Counted from the stretch's first letter, positions 36,403 to 46,128 are shown. The stretch is DNA of 64,000 bases from Atopobium massiliense (GCA_900343135.1 OPYK01000001.1:124001-188000), one strand, 5' to 3'. The notes: a model not told the origin generated them from the letters alone. Numbers and translations: made by a program.

Positions 36403-37560
36403 CTACACATCGCTTACATCAATGCCATACCTATCTTGAATTTCCTGAAACAGCTCATCAACAATACGATCGGATGGAACACTACGTATGGGCTTGCCAT
36501 TTTGAAAGATAACACCCTTGTTGTTTCCGCAGGCAACACCTAAATCGGCATCGCGGGCTTCGCCTGGACCATTCACGGCGCAGCCCATAACGGCAACTGA
36601 TATAGGTGCTTTAATGCGGGCGAGCCTATCGGATACAACCTGTGCCATTTCTATCATGTCAACCTGACAACGACCACAGGTAGGACAGCTCACCAATTCG
36701 GGTGTTAGCCTACGCATACCAAGCGCTGAGAGCAAGTCCCACGCAACGTATACTTCTTCTACAGGATCGCAGGTAAGCGAAAGACGTATAGTGTCGCCAA
36801 TGCCCTGCTCAAGCAAAATACCAACACCCACAGAATTTTTAACGGTGCCCTGACGCTGTGTGCCAGCTTCGGTAACACCCACATGAAGGGGCACGTCGGG
36901 AAGCGCGGCCGATAGCGCACGATAGGTTTCGAGCGTTGTTGGCACCGAATGCGCTTTTGCCGAAAGCACAATGTCGTTAAAGTCGCGCGCACGAAAATGC
37001 TCAACGTAGCCGCGCGCAGACGCAATAAGCTTTTGAGAAAGTGACAGATCGGTTCTCGTGTCAAGCGCCTTGTCGATGGAGCCTGCATTGACGCCAATGC
37101 GAATGGGAATGTGTGCCTTTCGCGCGGCATCGATAACGGCATCAACTTTATCCATAGAGCCAATGTTGCCTGGGTTAATACGCAGCGCCGAGGCTCCGGC
37201 TTGGGCAGCTGCAATAGCAAGCTTATAATCGAAATGGATATCAGCTACAACAGGAAGCGGGCTTTTTTTGCAAATTTCGCTAAACCCGTGTAATACCGAA
37301 GGCGTTGGAATGGCAACACGAATAATCTCGCAGCCAGCTTCCATAAGCTTGGTAATTTGAGCAAGCGTAGCTTCAGCGTCGCTGGTTTTGGTGGTACACA
37401 TCGACTGCACGGATACAGGGGCACCGCCGCCAACAGGCACCGGGCCTACATGTACCTGGTGCGTTTGGTTGCGCGCAGGTATGGGTGCACACACAGGCGT
37501 GTCCTGCAGCGCGGCTGCGTGTTGGTGTATTTGTGTATCGTTATTACGTGTATCGAGCAT
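36403..37560 (-). CDS. ispG: 4-Hydroxy-3-methylbut-2-enyl diphosphate synthase
   Basis: Iron-sulfur enzyme of the MEP isoprenoid pathway. The product of 385 residues shows VSVQSMCTTKT near the N-terminus, and the cluster ligands CPTC plus the Cys in GCAVNGPGEA near the end. Start choice: the ATG at 37560 (MLDTRNND) has a TAGG-rich sequence just upstream; the frame extends 21 codons further with no better site. It shares the operon with rseP and dxr, the latter from the same pathway. Confidence 0.95.
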   Translation of the reverse strand: MLDTRNNDTQIHQHAAALQDTPVCAPIPARNQTHQVHVGPVPVGGGAPVSVQSMCTTKTSDAEATLAQITKLMEAGCEIIRVAIPTPSVLHGFSEICKKSPLPVVADIHFDYKLAIAAAQAGASALRINPGNIGSMDKVDAVIDAARKAHIPIRIGVNAGSIDKALDTRTDLSLSQKLIASARGYVEHFRARDFNDIVLSAKAHSVPTTLETYRALSAALPDVPLHVGVTEAGTQRQGTVKNSVGVGILLEQGIGDTIRLSLTCDPVEEVYVAWDLLSALGMRRLTPELVSCPTCGRCQVDMIEMAQVVSDRLARIKAPISVAVMGCAVNGPGEARDADLGVACGNNKGVIFQNGKPIRSVPSDRIVDELFQEIQDRYGIDVSDV

Positions 37561-37564
37561 AAAA

Positions 37565-37601
37565 CCTAAACTACCTAACCTACCTAGTAACCTAACTCTA
37601 A
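37565..37601 (-). repeat. CCTAA-type short repeats at the ispG ribosome site
   Basis: The stretch just before the ispG start repeats CCTAA or CCTAC about six times; on the minus strand this is a ladder of GGTTAGG and GGTAG words that resemble ribosome-binding sites. Copy number may affect the ribosome site. Confidence 0.45.
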
Positions 37602-37647
37602 CGCGCGTGAGAGCGACGCGCAAAAGAATAGCGTGCCGGCATACATC

Positions 37648-39162
37648 CTACAACATGGGCGCTATATCGTTATACAGCGCAAAAAGAAAGATAACGCCAA
37701 TAAAAGCAAGACCAATATACAAAACAACCGCTTGAACTTTTTGTGAAACAGGACGGCGCGTTATCGCTTGAATAATTTCAAAAAGCGCTTTTCCCCCATC
37801 GAGCGGCGGAATGGGCAACAAGTTCATACAGCCAAGCGACATGGAAATCATAGCGCAAAACATAAGCAAACTTTCAAGGCCGCGCTCAGCAGCCTGAGCA
37901 GCAAAGCGCGATATGCCAACAACAGATGAGCTCTGGGATATGGTTTCGAGCGTGTGTTGAGGAATAAAAAGATTTACAATAAATTCCATGGTTGATGAAA
38001 AATAGCGCCACGCAACGGTTATAGACTGAAGCGGCGAAAGATGCGTGAGTGCAAATTGCGCGTATATGCCAAAATGTTGCTTACACTGCGATGGATCGAC
38101 ATCAACATGTTTGTGCACGTCATCACGGGTATATTCAAGCGAAAAAGGTTTTTGCTCGCGCATATGCGTCGTAATAGCAGCTACAACGTCGCTCCACGTT
38201 GGTGTAGGAACATCGTTAACAGCAATAATGGTATCACCAGCAGACATGCCAAGCTGTGCTGCATACGAGTTGGGATCTACTGCGCCCAAGGTGTTTGAGT
38301 TAGTAGGAGCATCAAAACCAATAATGCTTAGTGCAACTACCACAATTACAAATGCACCAATAATGTTAAACACCGGGCCTGCTGCAAGCGCCAGCATGCG
38401 CGGCACAAATCCTTTACCGTTATAGGTGGAGCGCATCTCGGACACATAAAACGCATGGGCATCTGCCTGCGGGTTTGGCGCACCCTGCAGATGCGTGTTA
38501 GGACCAGTAAAATTATGCCCCGTGTCGAACATTGTGCGATTGTGCGCATCACGCTGCATTGTTTCAAAATACACCGTGCTATACCATGAACGTTCCGCAG
38601 CATAGGCATCCTGGGGATTGTCTTGGTTTTCATGGTGATCTTCGAGGTGCAGATCTTTTTGCAGGTCTTTTTGCAGGTCGTACTGTGCGCCTTCGGCTGA
38701 GTCGTGCTGCGTGTTAGAGCACGCTGCGAGCTTCTCTGCCTGCGCAGGTGAAACTTTGCGAATGGAACACCAATCGGCAAGCATCATAAGCGCATCGTAT
38801 GCTTCATCTTCGCTACATTGAACGGCGCGAGCACACTCGGATATCGAGCATCTACCAACGCTATACACATACGCAAGTACCGTTTCGGCATAAGGGCTTT
38901 GATACGTGCTCATACCGCAAATACGCGTATAGCCACCAAGCAACAAAGGCGTAATACCAACCTCGGTGCCCCAATGGCGAAGGTGGAGGGATGCTTTAAT
39001 TTTGCATGGCATGCCCACAAAAAATTCGCTTACACGCATACCACACACGCGCGCCAAGATGAAGTGTCCCGCTTCGTGGAGAACAACAAGAAGCGATAAT
39101 ACAAGAACGCCCCAAAATACCATGCTTGCGATGGATATAATGACTGGTATCACCGTATTCAC
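37648..39162 (-). CDS. rseP: Site-2 zinc metalloprotease RseP with a large insertion
   Basis: Intramembrane protease. HEAGH at 29-33 lies in the first membrane segment, a PDZ domain follows (around AQLGMSAGDTIIAVNDV), and LLPIPPLDGGK carries the second active-site Asp. The unusual part is residues 85-248, between the GGYTRICGM loop and the next membrane helix: about 165 residues, against roughly 30 in most homologs. It begins with a helical unit resembling a winged helix (SISECARAVQCSEDEAYDAL) and includes a DLQK tandem repeat. The start is probably a GTG at 39162, but its ribosome site is weak. It is in the dxr-ispG operon, as in many bacteria. Confidence 0.92.
   Translation of the reverse strand: MNTVIPVIISIASMVFWGVLVLSLLVVLHEAGHFILARVCGMRVSEFFVGMPCKIKASLHLRHWGTEVGITPLLLGGYTRICGMSTYQSPYAETVLAYVYSVGRCSISECARAVQCSEDEAYDALMMLADWCSIRKVSPAQAEKLAACSNTQHDSAEGAQYDLQKDLQKDLHLEDHHENQDNPQDAYAAERSWYSTVYFETMQRDAHNRTMFDTGHNFTGPNTHLQGAPNPQADAHAFYVSEMRSTYNGKGFVPRMLALAAGPVFNIIGAFVIVVVALSIIGFDAPTNSNTLGAVDPNSYAAQLGMSAGDTIIAVNDVPTPTWSDVVAAITTHMREQKPFSLEYTRDDVHKHVDVDPSQCKQHFGIYAQFALTHLSPLQSITVAWRYFSSTMEFIVNLFIPQHTLETISQSSSVVGISRFAAQAAERGLESLLMFCAMISMSLGCMNLLPIPPLDGGKALFEIIQAITRRPVSQKVQAVVLYIGLAFIGVIFLFALYNDIAPML
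38654..38677 (-). repeat. 12-bp tandem duplication in rseP
   Basis: TCTTTTTGCAGG occurs twice in tandem and encodes the DLQK duplication inside the rseP insertion. The period is a multiple of three, so copy number changes would keep frame. Confidence 0.8.
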
Positions 39163-39314
39163 AATCTATACCTGCAACAATCTGTTGTATGAACCTTACC
39201 GTGCAGCACTGTTACGCGCCACACACAGCCCGGGCGCTGCAGCGCACACCAAACGGGCGCAGCGTGAGCACGTTGCAATGCACGCTATCTAACGTCATAC
39301 ACGCAGCGTTTGTG

Positions 39315-40649
39315 TTAGCACTGCGCGTCTGTATGGGATACGATACCCAAAAATTCGCGTGCTTGTGCGCGGCACGCAGCATCTACATCTTCGAGCATTT
39401 CAATACTTTCTACAGAAAGCGGCGTGTGATGCTCCATAACGTGCGCAACGGTGGCTTCTATATCAAGAAACGAACAGTCGCCACGGCGAAACGCAGCATT
39501 TGCCACTTCGTTTGCCGCATTCATAGCGCAGGGCATAGTTTTTCCAATTCGACCAGCCTGCCGCGCCAAACGAAGGCAGCCGAACGCATCCTCATCTGCA
39601 GAATCGAACGAAAGTGGCGCAATTGTATGCCAATCAAGACGCGGCTGTGTAGGCGTATCCCACCTTTTGGGGTAGCTTAACGCATATTGAATAGCGATGC
39701 GCATATCCGAGGCTCCAAGCTGGGCTTTTAGCGAACCATCAACAAATTCAACCATAGAATGAATAGTGCTTTGGCGATGAACAAGCACCTCAATTGCATC
39801 GATAGGCACCTCAAACAGGCGCGCAGCCTCAAGAATTTCAAGCCCCTTATTCATGAGCGTAGCCGAGTCGATAGTTATTTTTGCGCCCATACGCCATGTT
39901 GGATGAGCAAGCGCTTGCTGCGGCGTTACCGCATTAAGCTGGTTTTTTGTAAAGCCAAAAAAAGGGCCACCCGAGCACGTAAGCCATATTTTTTGAATTG
40001 GAGAAAGCCCCTCGCCTACCAAGCATTGAAAAATTGCACTGTGCTCGGAATCGACTGGCACAAGGTTGTATGGTGTTACAAGCGGCATGAGTAAATCGCC
40101 CGCTACAACAAGCGATTCCTTGTTTGCGTAGGCAAGTTTCTTGCCCGCTTTAAGTGCAGCGTACCCCACACGCACACCCGCAAACCCCACAACGGCGCAG
40201 ACGACGCAATCGATGTCATCGGCATACACAAGCTCTTCTAACGCACGCGCGCCGCAGGTAAGCATAGTTGTAGACGGTAGCTGCTGCAATATAGCGTCGT
40301 GCGCATGAGCCATATCAGAAACAACTGCATAGCGCGGCTTAAATTCCTGCGCCTGCGCCGTAAGCTTATCTGTAGACGAGTGCACCGAAAGCGCCACTAC
40401 ATCAATTTTGTCGGCATGCCGGCGACAGACGTCGAGTGTTTGCGTGCCTATAGAGCCCGACGAACCTAAAATAGCAACGCGCAGCTTTGCATGAGGTTTT
40501 ACCTGCGGCTTTGCGGACACAGGTTCGTGTACATGTGAGGATTGCAACGATGCTGACGCGCGGGACGACAAATCCGTACCAGGTGCGTTGTTGCATTCCG
40601 CATTGGGTGTTTGCATATCCATTGAGGTGGAAGAAGAAAACAAACTCAA
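39315..40649 (-). CDS. dxr: 1-Deoxy-D-xylulose 5-phosphate reductoisomerase
   Basis: Second step of the MEP isoprenoid pathway, NADPH-dependent. The 444-residue product has the dinucleotide motif GSSGSIGTQTLDV near residue 64, VPVDSEHSAIFQ with the metal ligands, and MGAKITIDSATLMNKGLE. The first 55 or so residues are a Ser/Ala-rich extension absent from most homologs. The start is TTG at 40649, six bases after AGGAGG and overlapping the cdsA stop; this ribosome site decides the start. Confidence 0.96.
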   Translation of the reverse strand: MSLFSSSTSMDMQTPNAECNNAPGTDLSSRASASLQSSHVHEPVSAKPQVKPHAKLRVAILGSSGSIGTQTLDVCRRHADKIDVVALSVHSSTDKLTAQAQEFKPRYAVVSDMAHAHDAILQQLPSTTMLTCGARALEELVYADDIDCVVCAVVGFAGVRVGYAALKAGKKLAYANKESLVVAGDLLMPLVTPYNLVPVDSEHSAIFQCLVGEGLSPIQKIWLTCSGGPFFGFTKNQLNAVTPQQALAHPTWRMGAKITIDSATLMNKGLEILEAARLFEVPIDAIEVLVHRQSTIHSMVEFVDGSLKAQLGASDMRIAIQYALSYPKRWDTPTQPRLDWHTIAPLSFDSADEDAFGCLRLARQAGRIGKTMPCAMNAANEVANAAFRRGDCSFLDIEATVAHVMEHHTPLSVESIEMLEDVDAACRAQAREFLGIVSHTDAQC

Positions 40650-41602
40650 AGGATGCCTCCTATATGTAAGAGTAAATAGGCCATCGTGCAGCCAAAAAGC
40701 ATGGAATCGTTCCTATCGAGCAAGCCACCATGACCAGGGATAATGTTGCCAGAATCTTTAAGATTAACGGAGCGCTTAATGCGCGATTCAAACAAATCGC
40801 CAACAACAGAAATAACGCCAACGCATACGCCACACAAGGCAGCAAAAGGAAGCTCAACAGGAATAAAGTTAAGATATGCGGCTATCAGCCATATTGCAAC
40901 ACAGCCAACAAGACCGCCAAAAAAACCTTCAACACTTTTATTAGGCGAAATGGTAGGCGCCAGACGGTGCCGACCAAAATTGCAGCCTACAAAGTATGCC
41001 GCGGCGTCTTCAACCCACACCGATCCCATAACAGCAAGGGTAATGATGCCAAGCGGCTGCGTGACTTCTGCCGTGCGAATAAGCACAATGTGAGAAAGCA
41101 TAAGCGAGCAGTATAAAGGCCCTATAAAACTAAGTGCAATATCGGCAATTGTTGCTTTTGGCGTAATGATGTAATACGCGGCAAGCACCATTGCGTAAAT
41201 TACAACAACGCAGGTAAGGTATACAACACTACCAAGCTGCGCCACAACAGGAAATACGAGAGCTACAAAAAGGCCGATAAATTCATTAGGCGCATAGCCC
41301 GCTTTGTGAGCCATACGAAAAAATTCCGAGCAGCACAGCCACGCCATGCCGGCAATCGCAAGCGCAAGGGCACTTGTATCCAAAAAAATGCATGCAACAA
41401 TAGCAATGGCATACACAGCGCCCGAAAGCGTGCGAATGAGGACCTTTTCTGTCCACGCGCGCGCAATCTGACCTTTTAATTCACCACGTTTACGTGCGGG
41501 TTCTTTTTTGTCGCGGCGCTTTTCCAAACGATTAATACCGCGCTCAAGACCTTGACCAACGCGTGTGCGTTTTGAGTATACCGTTCGCTTTGCTTTTATC
41601 AT
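40646..41602 (-). CDS. cdsA: Phosphatidate cytidylyltransferase
   Basis: Makes CDP-diacylglycerol from phosphatidate and CTP in the membrane. The C-terminal signature SRIKRSVNLKDSGNIIPGHGG with LDRND is complete. The start chosen is ATG at 41602, just after uppS, giving 318 residues with about 50 basic N-terminal residues and then some eight membrane helices. A TTG 18 bases earlier would overlap uppS and has no site. The last codons overlap dxr. Confidence 0.94.
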   Translation of the reverse strand: MIKAKRTVYSKRTRVGQGLERGINRLEKRRDKKEPARKRGELKGQIARAWTEKVLIRTLSGAVYAIAIVACIFLDTSALALAIAGMAWLCCSEFFRMAHKAGYAPNEFIGLFVALVFPVVAQLGSVVYLTCVVVIYAMVLAAYYIITPKATIADIALSFIGPLYCSLMLSHIVLIRTAEVTQPLGIITLAVMGSVWVEDAAAYFVGCNFGRHRLAPTISPNKSVEGFFGGLVGCVAIWLIAAYLNFIPVELPFAALCGVCVGVISVVGDLFESRIKRSVNLKDSGNIIPGHGGLLDRNDSMLFGCTMAYLLLHIGGIL

Positions 41603-41606
41603 GCGT

Positions 41607-42407
41607 CTACAAACCCCCAAAGCGGCGGGTGCGTGTTTGATACGCTATAACAGCACGCAAATAATCCCAGCGCGAAAAATCGGGCCACAGAACAGGCGTA
41701 ACATACAGCTCACTATACGCAAGCTGCCACAATAAATAGTTAGATAAGCGCATCTCTCCAGATGTGCGAATAAGCAAATCGGGATCGGGAAGCTGTGCGG
41801 TGTATAACTTGCTGGCAATGGTGTCCTCAGTTATATCATTAACGGCAAGCGTGCCATCTTGTACCTGCTTGCAACACAGTTTAAGTGCCCGTGTTATTTC
41901 GCTACGCGAACCATAATTAACCGCAAGTGCAAACACCATACCTGTGTTGTGCTTTGTTTCCTCAAGACCTTGCGCAAATACATCCTGCGTTGCCTGCGGC
42001 AATTGCGTTAGATCACCAATAAACATAAGACGCACGTTTTCCTGATGAAACAACGGCAGCTCACGGACAAGCGTTGTTCCAAAAAGATGCATAAGCAAGT
42101 TCACTTCTGCTTGCGGACGCTTCCAATTTTCGGTAGAAAATGCGTATACGCTTAACACGTCAATACCTAAGCGAACACTGGTAGTAACAGTCTCACGCAG
42201 GGCTGCAACACCAGCTTTATGACCCTGCGAACGATCTTTTCCCCGGGCTTGCGCCCAGCGACCATTACCATCCATAATAATGGATACGTGCTTTGGGATG
42301 CACTCAAGATTAAGGCGCTCTAAAAGCTCGCGCGGGCTATCTGCCTGGTTAGTTTTAGGGTCGTCTGCGGCAAAGTATTCGTATAAAAGCGCTGTATCTA
42401 CCTGCAC
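41607..42407 (-). CDS. uppS: Undecaprenyl diphosphate synthase (cis-prenyltransferase)
   Basis: Builds the C55 lipid carrier for cell wall synthesis. The 266-residue product has the catalytic IIMDGNGRWA motif, VLSVYAFSTENWKRP and, near the end, DLLIRTSGEMRLSNYLLWQ with the conserved RxSGExRxSN motif. The start is GTG at 42407, right after the frr stop, with GGAG six bases upstream. An N-terminal stretch of about 35 residues precedes the fold. Confidence 0.96.
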   Translation of the reverse strand: MQVDTALLYEYFAADDPKTNQADSPRELLERLNLECIPKHVSIIMDGNGRWAQARGKDRSQGHKAGVAALRETVTTSVRLGIDVLSVYAFSTENWKRPQAEVNLLMHLFGTTLVRELPLFHQENVRLMFIGDLTQLPQATQDVFAQGLEETKHNTGMVFALAVNYGSRSEITRALKLCCKQVQDGTLAVNDITEDTIASKLYTAQLPDPDLLIRTSGEMRLSNYLLWQLAYSELYVTPVLWPDFSRWDYLRAVIAYQTRTRRFGGL

Positions 42408-42953
42408 TTAAATCTCCATAACCTCAGCCGATTTCGTTTTCAGCAACTCGTCTACCTGGGCAATAAATTCGTCAGTAATCTTTTGAATAGCTTTTTTCTC
42501 GCGCGAAACACCATCTTCGCTCAACTCTTCATCGCGCTCAGCTTTGCCATTTGCATCACGGCGCGCATTACGAATAGCAACTTTAGCATCCTCAGCATAT
42601 TGCTTGCACTCTTTTACAAGCTCAAGACGGCGCTGCTGCGTAGGCTTAGGAAATGGCAAACGAATAGTTACACCATCGTTACTTGGTGTAATACCCAAAT
42701 CGGAAGCCTCAATTGCCTTCTCGATAGCTTTAAGCGAACTTTTATCCCACGGCTCAACAGCAAGCACGGTAGGCTCGGGCACCTTAATGCCTGCAAGCTG
42801 CAAAATGGGCGTTGGCTGACCGTAATAATCTACCTTAATACCATCAAGTACCTGCGGATTAGCACGACCGGTGCGAACCTTCGAAAAATTGGTTTTGAGC
42901 GCGCTAATTGCCTTAGTCATGTGCGACTTTGCAAAATCGGTATATTCACTCAT
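42408..42953 (-). CDS. frr: Ribosome recycling factor
   Basis: Releases ribosomes from mRNA after termination, with EF-G. The ATG at 42953 is five bases after AAAGGAG; the frame extends nine codons more with no site. The 181-residue product has the usual length and motifs (RTGRANPQVLDGIKVDYYG, then ITPSNDGVTIRLPFP and VRIRNARRDA-like KVAIRNARRDA). The order rpsB-tsf-pyrH-frr is the common bacterial arrangement. Confidence 0.98.
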   Translation of the reverse strand: MSEYTDFAKSHMTKAISALKTNFSKVRTGRANPQVLDGIKVDYYGQPTPILQLAGIKVPEPTVLAVEPWDKSSLKAIEKAIEASDLGITPSNDGVTIRLPFPKPTQQRRLELVKECKQYAEDAKVAIRNARRDANGKAERDEELSEDGVSREKKAIQKITDEFIAQVDELLKTKSAEVMEI

Positions 42954-43049
42954 TGTTACTCCTTTACCATGTAGCTGCATACAAGGCCATGAATTATGCT
43001 TATACGACTATACCAAGAAAATTGCGTGGTATATGTGCAATGGGCAAAC

Positions 43050-43766
43050 TTATTCGCAAACGGTAGTGCCAACGGCTTCGCCCTTAAGTGCTCGGTCGAA
43101 AATACCACGCGCATCCAGGTTAAACACCATAATTGGCATGTGGTTGTCATGGCATAACGCCGTTGCGGTGGTATCCATTACCTGCAAATTCTTATTGAGC
43201 ACATCCATATACGAAATAGTAGTAAAGCGTTTTGCCGATGGATTTTTAACGGGATCACTGTCATAGATGCCGTCTACCTTAGTGGCTTTCATAAGCACTT
43301 CTGCACCAATTTCGCAGGCACGAAGCGCAGCTGCTGTGTCGGTAGTAAAGTATGGATTACCTGTACCAGCTGCAAAAATAGTGATACGGCCTTTTTCGAG
43401 ATGACGAATTGCACGCCTGCGAATGTAAGTTTCGGACACTTGGTGCATTTCAATGGCACTCATTACGCGGCACTGCATATCGTTGTGTTCAAACGTATCT
43501 TGAAGCGCAAGCGCATTGATAACAGTAGCCAGCATGCCCATATTGTCGCCCTGTGCGCGATCCATACCTGCTGCTGCACCCTGCAGACCGCGAAAAATGT
43601 TTCCGCCGCCAACAACAACAGCAATTTGAAGACCAGCATCATAGGCAGCTTTAAGCTCGCGGGCTATATGCTGAGGAACATCTGGGTCAATACCAAAATC
43701 CTTATCGCCCATAAGAGCTTCACCAGAAAGCTTAAGAAGAACGCGTTTATACTTGTATGAATCCAT
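43050..43766 (-). CDS. pyrH: UMP kinase
   Basis: Phosphorylates UMP to UDP, an amino-acid-kinase-fold enzyme regulated by UTP and GTP. The ATG at 43766 follows AGAGAGGA and gives 238 residues; the upstream 32 codons of the frame have no site. [20 protein letters not shown] and the [12 protein letters not shown] segment are diagnostic. It lies after a terminator that closes rpsB-tsf, so it needs its own promoter; a TACACT box near 43800 is the best candidate. Confidence 0.97.
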   Translation of the reverse strand: MDSYKYKRVLLKLSGEALMGDKDFGIDPDVPQHIARELKAAYDAGLQIAVVVGGGNIFRGLQGAAAGMDRAQGDNMGMLATVINALALQDTFEHNDMQCRVMSAIEMHQVSETYIRRRAIRHLEKGRITIFAAGTGNPYFTTDTAAALRACEIGAEVLMKATKVDGIYDSDPVKNPSAKRFTTISYMDVLNKNLQVMDTTATALCHDNHMPIMVFNLDARGIFDRALKGEAVGTTVCE

Positions 43767-43920
43767 AGACTTATTCCTCTCTGTAAATACTGTTGTATGT
43801 AGTGTAACAAAGCACGGCTGCAGGAACGCGCGACTAGTACACAAGACAAGAAAGAAACGCAATTACACAGAAGAACGGATGCGTACGAGTAGAAGCAATT
43901 GATGTGGACCATACACATAC

Positions 43921-43953
43921 AAAACCCCGCCAGCATCATCTGCCGGCGGGGTT
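43921..43953 (-). terminator. Terminator after rpsB-tsf
   Basis: On the minus strand a 13-bp stem with one mismatch (AACCCCGCCGGCA against TGCTGGCGGGGTT) is followed by four T residues. It separates tsf from pyrH. Confidence 0.8.
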
Positions 43954-43960
43954 AGTTACA

Positions 43961-43987
43961 AGATAGAGCTATAAAGATAGAGCTATA
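43961..43987. repeat. 13-bp tandem repeat AGATAGAGCTATA
   Basis: Two exact copies at 43961-43973 and 43975-43987, one base apart, in the tsf 3' region before the terminator. Confidence 0.75.
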
Positions 43988-43991
43988 TGCG

Positions 43992-44011
43992 TTGCAATAA
44001 TATTATTGCAA
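43992..44011. repeat. Perfect 20-bp palindrome TTGCAATAAT/ATTATTGCAA
   Basis: A perfect palindrome with no spacer between the tsf stop and its terminator. Its TTATTGCA half recurs three times in the iteron-like region at 63060-63116, which suggests a shared binding protein. Confidence 0.7.
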
Positions 44012-44032
44012 GCTTACACATTACGCTGAACG

Positions 44033-44905
44033 TTACTCACCAAACGAGTAGCGCACAAAGGAAACAATCTCAATGGAGTCGTCGCCAACGCTCTTGCCAA
44101 CCTTTTTAGCAAGCTCACGTACGGTAAGTGAAGAATCCTTAATGAACTCTTGCTCAGAAAGAACGCTTTCTTTAAAGAACTTCTCGAGCTTGCCTTCTGC
44201 CATTTTCTCTTGAATGAACTCAGGCTTACCGCTTTCTGCAGCTTGAGCCATGTAGATGCTCTTCTCGTGAGCAATAACATCGGCAGGTACATCCTCACGA
44301 CGTGCAGATACAGGATTTGCAGCAGCAATTTGCATAGCTACGTCGTGGGCAAAGGTTTTGAACTCGTCGTTTTGAGCGGTTGCAGCATTAGCAAAGCTAA
44401 ACTCACAAATGTCGGCAAGCTTGCCGCCAAGGTGAATGTAGCTGCTCAATGCGCCATTGTTGGCAACAACGCGCTGGAAACGCAGCACCTTCATGTTTTC
44501 ACCGATAACGTGAATCATTTCAGTGAGCTCGGCGTCTACCGTAGAGCCATCCAGCGAACACGCTTTAAGTGCATCAACATCGGAAGGATCGTTCTCTGCA
44601 ACAACTTGAGCAAGCTTCATAGCAAAGCCGGTAAACTTGGGGTTGGTGCCCACAAAGTCGGTTTCGCAGCTAAGCTCAAGCAATGCACCGGTTTTGCCGT
44701 CTTCAGATACATACGCAGCAATGGTGCCTTCGTTGGTGTCGCGACCAGCGCGTTTAACAGCCTTGGCTACACCCATCTTACGAAGAACATCTACAGCAGC
44801 GTCGATATCGCCGTCTGCCTCAACAAGTGCCTTTTTGCACTCCATCATAGGAGAGTCGGTCATTTCGCGTAATTGTTTTACCAATGCAGCGGTAACTTGT
44901 GCCAT
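44033..44905 (-). CDS. tsf: Elongation factor Ts
   Basis: Nucleotide exchange factor for EF-Tu. The ATG at 44905 follows TTGGAGA; the frame extends four codons more. The 290-residue product has the N-terminal UBA-type segment ending MMECKKALVEADGD, GRDTNEGTIAAYVSEDGKTG, and the core ELSCETDFVGTNPKF, all standard. It lies 71 bases after rpsB, and the pair is closed by a terminator. Confidence 0.98.
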   Translation of the reverse strand: MAQVTAALVKQLREMTDSPMMECKKALVEADGDIDAAVDVLRKMGVAKAVKRAGRDTNEGTIAAYVSEDGKTGALLELSCETDFVGTNPKFTGFAMKLAQVVAENDPSDVDALKACSLDGSTVDAELTEMIHVIGENMKVLRFQRVVANNGALSSYIHLGGKLADICEFSFANAATAQNDEFKTFAHDVAMQIAAANPVSARREDVPADVIAHEKSIYMAQAAESGKPEFIQEKMAEGKLEKFFKESVLSEQEFIKDSSLTVRELAKKVGKSVGDDSIEIVSFVRYSFGE

Positions 44906-44976
44906 GGTCATCTCCAATCGTAATGAACACGTACGTGTTCGGGATTATATGTAATTGAGTAATTACTCAGCGTAAC

Positions 44977-45753
44977 TTACGCGTTATTTGCTTCAGCGTT
45001 TTCTGCGTCGGCAGTTTCTACAGCTGCAGTTGTTTCGCCTGCCTTCATTTCCTCTTCAGAAATTTGTTCCTTACCAGAACCAGCCAAAATAGCATCTGCA
45101 ACAAGTTCGCACATAAGGTTTACCGAACGAATAGCATCGTCGTTTGCAGGAATGCCATAATCAACAAGGTCGGGATCGGAGTTGGTGTCGAGAAGCGCAA
45201 CCACAGGAATGTGGAGACGGCGAGCTTCACGAATGGCAATCTCTTCACGCTTGGAGTCTACGATAAACAGAGCTTGAGGAAGGGTGTGCATATCACGTAC
45301 GCCACCGAGGTTGCGCTGGAGCTTTTCGAGCTCTTTGGTAAGAACTGCTTGCTCTTTTTTAGGCAGTGTGGCCATAACGCCATTTTCTACCATAGCTTCA
45401 AGCTCTTCCATACGATCGATACGCGAGCGCATCGTTACAAAGTTGGTAAGCATACCACCCAACCAGCGCTGATTAATGTAAGGCATATTGCAGCGTGCAG
45501 CCTGCTCAGAAATAGGCTCTTGTGCTTGTTTTTTAGTACCAACAAACAGAATGTTGCCATGCTTTGAAGCAACGTCTTTAAGGAAGCTGTATGCCTTATC
45601 GGCGCACAGAACCGTTTGTTTAAGGTCGAGAATATAAATGCCGTTACGATCACCAAAAATGTATGGTTTCATCTTTGGGTTCCAACGGCGCGTTTGGTGT
45701 CCGTAGTGACAACCCGCTTCGAGAAGCGTACGAATGTTAATTTTTACAGCCAT
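44977..45753 (-). CDS. rpsB: 30S ribosomal protein S2
   Basis: Small-subunit protein. The ATG at 45753, eight bases after TGGAGG, gives MAVKINIRTLLEAGCHYGHQTRRWNPKM, a classic S2 start (the open frame extends 16 codons upstream without a site). Length is 258 residues with an acidic Ala/Glu-rich tail of about 35 residues after the conserved IPANDDAIRS segment. First gene of the rpsB-tsf pair. Confidence 0.98.
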   Translation of the reverse strand: MAVKINIRTLLEAGCHYGHQTRRWNPKMKPYIFGDRNGIYILDLKQTVLCADKAYSFLKDVASKHGNILFVGTKKQAQEPISEQAARCNMPYINQRWLGGMLTNFVTMRSRIDRMEELEAMVENGVMATLPKKEQAVLTKELEKLQRNLGGVRDMHTLPQALFIVDSKREEIAIREARRLHIPVVALLDTNSDPDLVDYGIPANDDAIRSVNLMCELVADAILAGSGKEQISEEEMKAGETTAAVETADAENAEANNA

Positions 45754-46128
45754 GTGTAACCTCCATTGGTTGAACCTCCGCGCGATATCATTCCTGAACA
45801 CAAACTTCTAGCTTGGCTGTTGCTAAAAGCACCAACGTGCGCAAGTCGTCGCGCGTGCGAAATATACGTGCTGTATACGCACCATGCAAGCGTGCATACA
45901 AGCTCGATGGGCATAAATCAGCAACAAAACAGTATACCAGCACTTTTTGCGTTATTTATCCGCAATAAGCAACCTTTAGCGCGGTACATACAACATGCAT
46001 AATTTGTGTCCATTCACAAAGCACAAAAGATGCACAAGGAACGCAACCTGAAGGCTGTACAAGACACAACGCATTCATCGTGCAGGCATGTCTATCCTAA
46101 TAACAGTATGTACGTGCGCAGGATACAC
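45754..46128. other. Gap between xerC and rpsB
   Basis: No gene is seen in these 375 bases. The minus strand holds the extended -10 promoter for rpsB at 45931-45939, leaving a leader of about 170 bases before the ribosome site; such a long leader could host autoregulation by S2, but I found no structure I can name. I saw no terminator after xerC. Confidence 0.55.
45931..45939 (-). promoter_or_regulatory. Extended -10 promoter for rpsB
   Basis: TGG followed directly by TATACT matches an extended -10 element on the minus strand; no convincing -35 lies upstream. Confidence 0.5.
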
